Part shown: in pieces, positions 6,261-10,477 of the stretch
How the letters are laid out: each line of letters starts with the position of its first letter
How positions within the stretch are numbered: the first letter of the stretch is position 1
Assembly: GCA_002405805.1 (NCBI GenBank)
Contig: DHMN01000001.1
Coordinates: 1 to 10,477 of the forward strand
Reading direction: 5' to 3'
Length of the DNA stretch: 10,477 bases
Source of the DNA: Cyanobacteria bacterium UBA4641
Lineage (GTDB): Bacteria > Cyanobacteriota > Vampirovibrionia > Gastranaerophilales > Gastranaerophilaceae
Made by a program: the position numbers and the translations under genes
The notes under the pieces: model-generated
The model's database searches: none
What the model saw: only the letters and a program-made list of their open reading frames with translations
What the model was told of the DNA's origin: nothing

Positions 6261-8315
6261 TTATTCTTTTATCATTTCAAGAAAATCATCTTCTGTCAAT
6301 ATTATAACACCTAAATTTACAGCTTTGTCCAATTTTGAACCAGCATTTTCACCTGCCAAAACATAAGATGTTTTTTTAGAAACAGAGGATGAAGTTTTAC
6401 CGCCATGAGATTTAATTATTTCACTAGCCTCATCACGTGTCATTGTCGGCAAAGTACCAGTTAAAACAAAAGTTTTACCTTCAAATTTATTTGATTTTGC
6501 TTTCACAACACCCTGCGGATTTATACCAAGGTCCTTTAATTCATCAATCAATTTGATATTATTTTCATCGTGGAAATAATCATAAATAGATTTTGCAATA
6601 ATATCACCGATACCTTCAACCTTAGAAAGTTCATCAAGCGAAGTATCTTTTAAGATGTCAAGGGATGGAAATTCTCCTACCAAAATATCAGCGGTTTCTT
6701 TACCGACATGGCGAATTCCCATCGCGGTAAGCAGTCTATTTAGGGGTCTTTGCTTACTGTTTTGGATAGAATTATAAATATTTTGAGCAGATTTGTCTTT
6801 TATAGATTCCAATTGCAACAAATCTTCTATCGTCAACCTATACAAATCAATCGGTGCTGAAATATATTTTTTATCATACAACTGTTGAATCAACGCAGGG
6901 CCGACATAGTCAATATCCATAGCCTCTTTGCTTACCCAGTATTCGATTTTTGCGCACATCAATTGAGCACAATTTGGATTTTCACAATACAAACCGACTT
7001 CACCCTCACGCTCAGTCAAAGGACCCCCACATGCCGGACAAGTTTTTGGAGCTTGATAAACAGGCAAACTGTTATGTTCAGGAGTTTCCATAACTTTTAC
7101 AACTTTTGGGATAATTTCTGCTGCTTTTTTAATTAAAACAGTATCACCAATTCTTATATCTAGTCGTGCAATCTCGTCAAAATTGTGAAGACTTGCTCTT
7201 GCGACCGTACTTCCTGCAAGTTGAACAGGAGCAAGTACCGCAACAGGTGTAACCACCCCTGTTTTACCTGTGTTAAGTTCAATATCAAGAAGTTTTGTAG
7301 AAACTTCTTCAGGTGGAAATTTGAACGCAGTTGCCCATTTGGGAGCACGCGCAGTAAATCCCAAATCTTTTTGGATATCAAAATCATTGATTTTTATAAC
7401 AACCCCATCGGTTGCATAATTCAAATCAAAACGCTTAGTTTCCCACTCGTTACAATAATCAATCGCACCTTGGATATCATCAACAAGCCTGATATTAGGA
7501 TTAACCTTGAATCCGAGTTTTTTCAAATACATCATACCATCGTAATGAGTTTTGATATCTTTGTCTTCCTCATCTTCAAAAATTCCTGTATATGTAAACA
7601 TTGACAAATCACGCTTTGCCGTAATTGTACTATCCAATTGGCGCAAAGAACCGCTTGCGGCATTACGAGGATTTGCAAAAACTTTTTCTCCCTTTTGCAA
7701 AGCTTCTTCATTCAATTTTTCAAAAGAAGTTTTTGGCATATAAATTTCACCACGCACTTCTAAAGTTTTTGGTGAAAATAATTTTAAAGGAATTGCTTTT
7801 ATTGTTTTTAAATTTGTTGTGATATTTTCACCTGTGACACCATCTCCACGAGTTACACCGAGTGAAAAAATTCCCTTATCATAAGTCAATGCAATCGCTA
7901 AACCATCAATTTTGAGTTCGCAAACAAGCTGCAATTTTCTGTTATATTTTGCACAAATCTTTTCATACCAATCGGTAAGCTCTTGCGCATTATAGGTGTT
8001 GTCTAAACTATATAAGCGGTATTTATGAGTGTGAGAAAAAAACTTTTCACTAACTGACCCTACTCTTTGGGTCGGACTATCTAAAGTTTTTAGAGAAGGA
8101 AATTTTTCCTCTAATGTTTTTAATTCCGCAAACATTTGGTCATACTCAAAATCACTCAAATACGGATTTTCTTCGACATAGTATTTGTAGTTACTTTTGT
8201 TAATTTCATCTTTCAAAAATTGAATACGTTTTTTATCATTATCTGTCGGAGTGCCCATATCGCCTGTAGGTTCGACATTATAGTTTAAACTTAATTGCAT
8301 ATCATTTTTTTGCAT
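6261..8315 (-). CDS. ligA: NAD-dependent DNA ligase LigA
   Basis: Essential ligase that seals nicks in replication and repair using NAD+, releasing AMP and NMN. The 684 residues carry the full bacterial architecture. Domain Ia has YKYYVEENPYLSDFEYD (43-59), and the adenylation domain has CELKIDGLA with nucleotide-accepting Lys135. The OB fold includes KTGVVTPVAVLAPV (351-364) and ARASLHN (372-378). A four-Cys zinc finger follows (C426, C429, C444, C449), then helix-hairpin-helix repeats (about 495-585) and a C-terminal BRCT domain (about 609-684, with GKTFVLTGTL). All key residues are present. The N-terminus is some 20 residues longer than usual; alternatives are ATGs at 8300 and 8258. I keep 8315 because it starts 9 bases after the speB stop, but its ribosome site is weak, so coupling to speB is likely. 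Confidence 0.97.
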   Translation of the reverse strand: MQKNDMQLSLNYNVEPTGDMGTPTDNDKKRIQFLKDEINKSNYKYYVEENPYLSDFEYDQMFAELKTLEEKFPSLKTLDSPTQRVGSVSEKFFSHTHKYRLYSLDNTYNAQELTDWYEKICAKYNRKLQLVCELKIDGLAIALTYDKGIFSLGVTRGDGVTGENITTNLKTIKAIPLKLFSPKTLEVRGEIYMPKTSFEKLNEEALQKGEKVFANPRNAASGSLRQLDSTITAKRDLSMFTYTGIFEDEEDKDIKTHYDGMMYLKKLGFKVNPNIRLVDDIQGAIDYCNEWETKRFDLNYATDGVVIKINDFDIQKDLGFTARAPKWATAFKFPPEEVSTKLLDIELNTGKTGVVTPVAVLAPVQLAGSTVARASLHNFDEIARLDIRIGDTVLIKKAAEIIPKVVKVMETPEHNSLPVYQAPKTCPACGGPLTEREGEVGLYCENPNCAQLMCAKIEYWVSKEAMDIDYVGPALIQQLYDKKYISAPIDLYRLTIEDLLQLESIKDKSAQNIYNSIQNSKQRPLNRLLTAMGIRHVGKETADILVGEFPSLDILKDTSLDELSKVEGIGDIIAKSIYDYFHDENNIKLIDELKDLGINPQGVVKAKSNKFEGKTFVLTGTLPTMTRDEASEIIKSHGGKTSSSVSKKTSYVLAGENAGSKLDKAVNLGVIILTEDDFLEMIKE

Positions 8316-8324
8316 AATAAAAAC

Positions 8325-9167
8325 CTATTTTCCCATTGCCATAAGTAATTCTCTGATAACCTTTGTTGCCACAGCGGTTGACGCACCTGATGCATCATAA
8401 TCAGGAGCAAGTTCAACAACATCCGCGCCCACAATATTGAAATCTTTTAAATACTTAAACCAGCCCAAAAGCTCATTAAACGACATTCCGCCAACTTCCG
8501 GAGTTCCTGTCCCCGGCATAATTGAGGTATCAAGACAGTCCAAATCAACCGTAACAAAGATATTTTTGCCTTTTAATGAATCCAAATCTGAATATTTGTG
8601 GCAAAGGGTATTATGTTTAGCCATAAATTCCCACTCCTCTTTCATACCGGAGCGGATGCCGATTTGTTTAATATTTTCCGGTTTAACAAATTTTGCAATA
8701 TGATGAATAACGGCACTGTGAGACATTTCTTCGCCCATATATTCTTCTCTCAAATCTGTATGAGCATCAAAATGCACAACAGCCAAATCATCATGAAACT
8801 TAGATACCGCCTTAACTTCAGGCAAAGTCACCAAATGTTCTCCACCTATACCGAAAACTTTTTTACCGTCATTATAAATATCAAGGACATTTTGCTCAAT
8901 TTGTTCTAAAGTTTTATAGGTATTTCCTAAAGGGAACTCCAAATCCCCTGCATCGTGGAAATTCACATCCGCAAGCTCTTTATCAAATGTTGGCGAATAC
9001 TCTTCCAGCCCCCAACTTGCAAGACGAATTTGCTCAGGTGCAAATCTTGAACCGGGGCGATAAGACACCGTACCATCAAACGGCAACCCTAACATAACAA
9101 TATCTGATGTTGAATAATCAGGATTTTGCGCCATCCAAGTTCTATCTAAAAAAGGTCCTCTCAACAT
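8325..9167 (-). CDS. speB: Agmatinase (ureohydrolase family)
   Basis: Hydrolyses agmatine to putrescine and urea, the second step of the arginine decarboxylase route to polyamines; cytosolic and dependent on two Mn ions. The 280 residues match the Bacillus-type SpeB pattern with YRPGSRFAPEQIRLASWGLEEYSP (36-59). Metal ligands are visible: His111 in GGEH, Asp134/His136/Asp138 in HFDAHTD, and Asp208/Asp210 in TVDLDCLD. The family signature PGTGTPEVGG follows at 218-227. Arginase and formimidoylglutamase are less likely given the N-terminal match, but specificity within ureohydrolases is inferred. AAGGAG at 9175-9180 is seven bases before the ATG. It is the first large gene of a four-gene minus-strand run; no arginine decarboxylase gene is in the window. 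Confidence 0.92.
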   Translation of the reverse strand: MLRGPFLDRTWMAQNPDYSTSDIVMLGLPFDGTVSYRPGSRFAPEQIRLASWGLEEYSPTFDKELADVNFHDAGDLEFPLGNTYKTLEQIEQNVLDIYNDGKKVFGIGGEHLVTLPEVKAVSKFHDDLAVVHFDAHTDLREEYMGEEMSHSAVIHHIAKFVKPENIKQIGIRSGMKEEWEFMAKHNTLCHKYSDLDSLKGKNIFVTVDLDCLDTSIMPGTGTPEVGGMSFNELLGWFKYLKDFNIVGADVVELAPDYDASGASTAVATKVIRELLMAMGK

Positions 9168-9180
9168 TTCATTTCTCCTT

Positions 9181-9255
9181 CAAAAATATCCCTATAACAA
9201 AAATTTTACTATAAAAAAAGAGGATGAAAAGTTAAAATCTCCCAAAATCTTAAAA
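9181..9255 (-). promoter_or_regulatory. Gap upstream of speB with weak promoter candidate
   Basis: Between the HTH gene and speB, the minus strand has TATAGT (9208-9213) with a poor -35 match TTTAAC (9231-9236) 17 bases away. There is no clear terminator hairpin for the HTH gene, so speB may be read from this weak promoter, from the HTH promoter, or both. A short direct repeat AAAATCT (9235-9241 region and 9244-9250 region) is also present, of doubtful meaning in AT-rich DNA. Confidence 0.25.
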
Positions 9256-9465
9256 TTATTTATTTTTTACAAATTCAATATGATAACCGATTGTCTCTAA
9301 CAAATCGCAAGTTTCATTCAAAGTAATAGATTTGCGCAAAAGCTTGCCTGATAGAGTATTTATTGTATATTTTCTTCCGGTTTTAGCCGTCATCAACTCT
9401 GCCATTTTGGTAAGCGTTACAGCTTCCTTACCCATAATATATTTCAGTTCATTTCTAATATCCAT
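9256..9465 (-). CDS. Small HTH-like putative DNA-binding protein
   Basis: A 69-residue protein that looks like a minimal Cro/XRE-like helix-turn-helix. LTKMAELMTAKTGRKYTINT (18-37) has the spacing of the first helices, SGKLLRKSIT (39-48) suits a recognition helix, and LNETCDLLETIGYHIEFV (49-66) is the closing helix and strand. Similar short proteins occur widely in bacteria and phages; their targets are usually unknown. No Shine-Dalgarno site is present. Instead TATAAT on the minus strand (9472-9477) ends 6 bases before the ATG, suggesting a leaderless mRNA. It is divergent from the pseudopilin gene, whose promoter it partly overlaps, and 88 bases upstream of speB on the same strand, so it could regulate either side or be read through into speB. 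The DNA-binding call rests on pattern alone. Confidence 0.7.
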   Translation of the reverse strand: MDIRNELKYIMGKEAVTLTKMAELMTAKTGRKYTINTLSGKLLRKSITLNETCDLLETIGYHIEFVKNK

Positions 9466-9471
9466 TTTTTC

Positions 9472-9477
9472 ATTATA
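9472..9477 (-). promoter_or_regulatory. -10 box placing the HTH transcript start at its ATG
   Basis: TATAAT on the minus strand, with a partial -35 match TAGGTA (9495-9500) 17 bases away. Six or seven bases downstream is the ATG at 9465, so the transcript should have almost no leader. The -35 region falls inside the spacer of the divergent pseudopilin promoter, so both cannot be fully occupied by RNA polymerase at once. Confidence 0.5.
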
Positions 9478-9483
9478 TGAAAT

Positions 9484-9512
9484 TTGACAAAGTTTACCTA
9501 TATTTATATAAT
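9484..9512 (+). promoter_or_regulatory. Consensus sigma70 promoter of the pseudopilin gene
   Basis: TTGACA (9484-9489), a 17-base spacer, and TATAAT (9507-9512): both hexamers and the spacing are the ideal. Transcription should start near 9519, giving a leader of about 77 very AT-rich bases before the ATG at 9596. Such a promoter implies strong expression unless repressed. Confidence 0.88.
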
Positions 9513-9535
9513 ATTCATGATTTATAAAGAATATT
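9510..9535. repeat. Inverted repeat across the pseudopilin -10 and start
   Basis: AATATTC (9510-9516) and GAATATT (9529-9535) are perfect 7-base inverted arms 12 bases apart. The left arm overlaps the end of the -10 box and the repeat covers the expected transcription start, a usual place for a repressor operator. It could equally be a chance pairing in AT-rich sequence or a weak hairpin in the mRNA leader. Confidence 0.4.
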
Positions 9536-9584
9536 GTTATTATTTTGATAATTATATTAATTTATAGAGATATTTTAATTAAAG

Positions 9585-9590
9585 AAAGGA
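9585..9590 (+). promoter_or_regulatory. Shine-Dalgarno site that fixes the pseudopilin start
   Basis: AAAGGA five bases before the ATG at 9596. An in-frame TTG at 9545 would add 17 residues ahead of the prepilin leader and has no such site; class III leaders are short, which also supports 9596. Confidence 0.85.
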
Positions 9591-9595
9591 ACAAG

Positions 9596-10273
9596 ATGAA
9601 TAAAAGAAAATCTGCATTCACACTGGCTGAGGTTTTAATTACACTGGGGATAATCGGAGTAGTCGCAGCGATTACAATTCCTGTTTTGATGGCAAAAATC
9701 AACGAACAAGTACACAAAGCTCAACTGAAAAAGGTTATGAGCACATTAAATCAATCCTTGAAAATGGTTTATAACAACACTGATACAATATATGATTGCT
9801 ATTACGGAGAAAATGGTTATACAGGTACTGCAACTGATTGTAATGCTTTAGATTCAGAAATGAGAAAGGTCTTAAAAATTGCACAAGTTTGCGAATCTAA
9901 AGCCTATGAAAAAGGCTGTATCCCAAAATACAAAGGGAAAGATACCATCCTAAAGGAAACATACGGAGATGATTATAATTTAGACTTTAATAATTCTAAT
10001 TGTGGCGGATTGAATGAAAATAATGTATTAAATAAAAATAGAGCATTAGTATTACTTGATGGAACAATTATCGGAGAATATTTAGGTGCTAAATACATGT
10101 ACGTCGATGTCAATGGTAAGAAAGGACCAAATAGATGGGGGTATGATATTTTTGTATTAAAATTAGTTGCCAAAAATGATGCTGGAGTATCATACTATCC
10201 TGAATGTGGGGGCTGTGGTATTGTTGAAAAAGGTGGGAAAAGTCCATGTCAAATGCTTGGCTTAAAACCATAG
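9596..10273 (+). CDS. Type IV pilin-like / type II secretion-like pseudopilin
   Basis: A 225-residue protein with a class III prepilin leader. MNKRKSA is followed by FTLAEVLITLGIIGVVAA, so prepilin peptidase should cut between A7 and F8, with Glu at mature position 5 (E12) as required for filament assembly. The -1 residue is Ala rather than the usual Gly, which peptidases tolerate. The hydrophobic helix continues to about residue 33 and an amphipathic helix to about 58. The globular part has eight cysteines (68, 82, 99, 108, 136, 204, 207, 218), an even number suited to disulfides outside the cell. DGTIIGEY (155-162) is followed by DVNGKKGPNRWGYDIF (171-186), a possible metal-binding or structural loop. 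No assembly genes (ATPase, platform protein, peptidase) are nearby, so it is an orphan subunit. This pseudopilin style is common in Gastranaerophilales, often as many paralogues. Whether it belongs to a pilus or a secretion pseudopilus cannot be told. Confidence 0.88.
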   Translation: MNKRKSAFTLAEVLITLGIIGVVAAITIPVLMAKINEQVHKAQLKKVMSTLNQSLKMVYNNTDTIYDCYYGENGYTGTATDCNALDSEMRKVLKIAQVCESKAYEKGCIPKYKGKDTILKETYGDDYNLDFNNSNCGGLNENNVLNKNRALVLLDGTIIGEYLGAKYMYVDVNGKKGPNRWGYDIFVLKLVAKNDAGVSYYPECGGCGIVEKGGKSPCQMLGLKP

Positions 10274-10289
10274 CTACCAAATAAAGAAA

Positions 10290-10313
10290 GTAGGTTGGGT
10301 TTACTAACCCAAC
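10290..10313 (+). repeat. REP-like GTAG hairpin, copy 2
   Basis: GTAG (10290-10293), then arms GTTGGGTT (10294-10301) and AACCCAAC (10306-10313) around a four-base loop. It has the same dimensions as the other two copies and a related stem (pattern GTYGGSWT). It begins 16 bases after the pseudopilin stop and may also act as its 3' hairpin. Confidence 0.75.
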
Positions 10314-10324
10314 ACATAAATTTT

Positions 10325-10348
10325 GTCGGCTTATTAAAGCCGACCTAC
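10325..10348 (-). repeat. REP-like GTAG hairpin, copy 3
   Basis: On the plus strand the arms are GTCGGCTT (10325-10332) and AAGCCGAC (10337-10344), followed by CTAC (10345-10348); the minus strand therefore reads GTAG plus hairpin. It faces copy 2 with an 11-base spacer, forming an inverted pair as in REP doublets (REPIN-like). Confidence 0.75.
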
Positions 10349-10366
10349 AGAATTATACTGACTACA

Positions 10367-10432
10367 TGTCATTCTGAAAGCATAGAAAATTTGTGTGAAG
10401 TATGAGCACTAAATTTTCTTGCTATTCAGAAT
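10367..10432. repeat. TGTCATTCTGAA palindromic element, long inverted repeat
   Basis: After TGTCATTCTGAA (10367-10378) the sequence forms a long imperfect inverted repeat. The arm 10371-10392 (ATTCTGAA, AGCATAG, AAAATTT) pairs with 10411-10432 (AAATTTT, CTTGCT, ATTCAGAAT), with only two single-base bulges, around an 18-base loop. It codes for nothing obvious. The TGTCATTCTGA...CAGAATCTC ends resemble a class of dispersed palindromic repeats seen in many bacteria; its mobility is not shown here. Confidence 0.65.
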
Positions 10433-10455
10433 CTCTAACTGAACAGAGTAAACAT

Positions 10456-10477
10456 TGTCATTCCGAATTGCGGATTT
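10456..10477. repeat. Start of a further TGTCATTCCGAA repeat, cut by window end
   Basis: TGTCATTCCGAA (10456-10467) repeats the head of the element at 10367 with one base changed. TCCG (10462-10465) and CGGA (10471-10474) could form a short hairpin. The rest lies beyond the window. Confidence 0.45.

Noticed and set aside
7185..7604. Plus-strand open frame of about 139 codons inside ligA
   Set aside because: It is antisense to a well-conserved ligase, with Cys/Arg/Phe-rich composition typical of a reverse-strand shadow and no domain pattern.
4969..9465. A novel functional system built on the speB-ligA-membrane protein-SIMPL run
   Set aside because: The genes are tightly spaced, but three have well-known unrelated roles; co-transcription alone does not support a joint new function.
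9545..9595. TTG-initiated extension of the pseudopilin
   Set aside because: It places 17 hydrophobic residues ahead of a class III leader and lacks a ribosome site, unlike the ATG at 9596.

Overview
The window looks like a chromosomal segment from a low-GC, non-photosynthetic relative of the Cyanobacteria, most likely Gastranaerophilales (Vampirovibrionia, 'Melainabacteria'). The main reasons are the AT-rich sequence, the gram-negative-style envelope gene set, and a pseudopilin with the signature FTLAEVLITLGIIGVVAA, which I associate with that group. The assignment is an inference: there is no rRNA or other phylogenetic marker here, and ribosomal context or homology searches would settle it.

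Layout, left to right. Bases 31-464 hold a complete HU unit on the minus strand: strong sigma70-type promoter, short leader, Shine-Dalgarno site, 90-codon gene and intrinsic terminator. Bases 552-3496 hold two minus-strand peptidoglycan-cleavage genes, a membrane-anchored Slt-type lytic transglycosylase followed by a short SpoIID/LytB-type protein. Bases 3588-4869 hold a plus-strand pair, an MscS-type mechanosensitive channel and the 23S rRNA methyltransferase RlmH, overlapping by 11 bases. Bases 4870-4968 are a repeat-rich gap between convergent genes. Bases 4969-9167 form a closely spaced minus-strand run read as agmatinase (speB), NAD-dependent DNA ligase (ligA), an unrecognised two-helix membrane protein, and a periplasmic SIMPL-domain protein. 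A 69-codon HTH-like gene lies upstream of speB. Bases 9466-9595 are a divergent control region between that gene and a plus-strand pseudopilin gene (9596-10273), which has a perfect-consensus sigma70 promoter. Bases 10274-10477 are again packed with repeats.

Most genes are housekeeping (nucleoid structure, DNA sealing, ribosome methylation, polyamine synthesis) or envelope functions (glycan cleavage, osmotic safety valve, pseudopilin). I do not see a new multi-gene system such as a defence island, phage, biosynthetic cluster or CRISPR array.

The unusual content is non-coding. Three GTAG-headed hairpins share one architecture (4-base head, 8-bp stem, 4-base loop) and are REP-like. Each of the two intergenic repeat clusters also carries a downstream palindromic element beginning TGTCAYYCYGAA. 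The HTH/pseudopilin intergenic region has overlapping divergent promoters, a likely leaderless HTH transcript and an inverted repeat across the pseudopilin start region.
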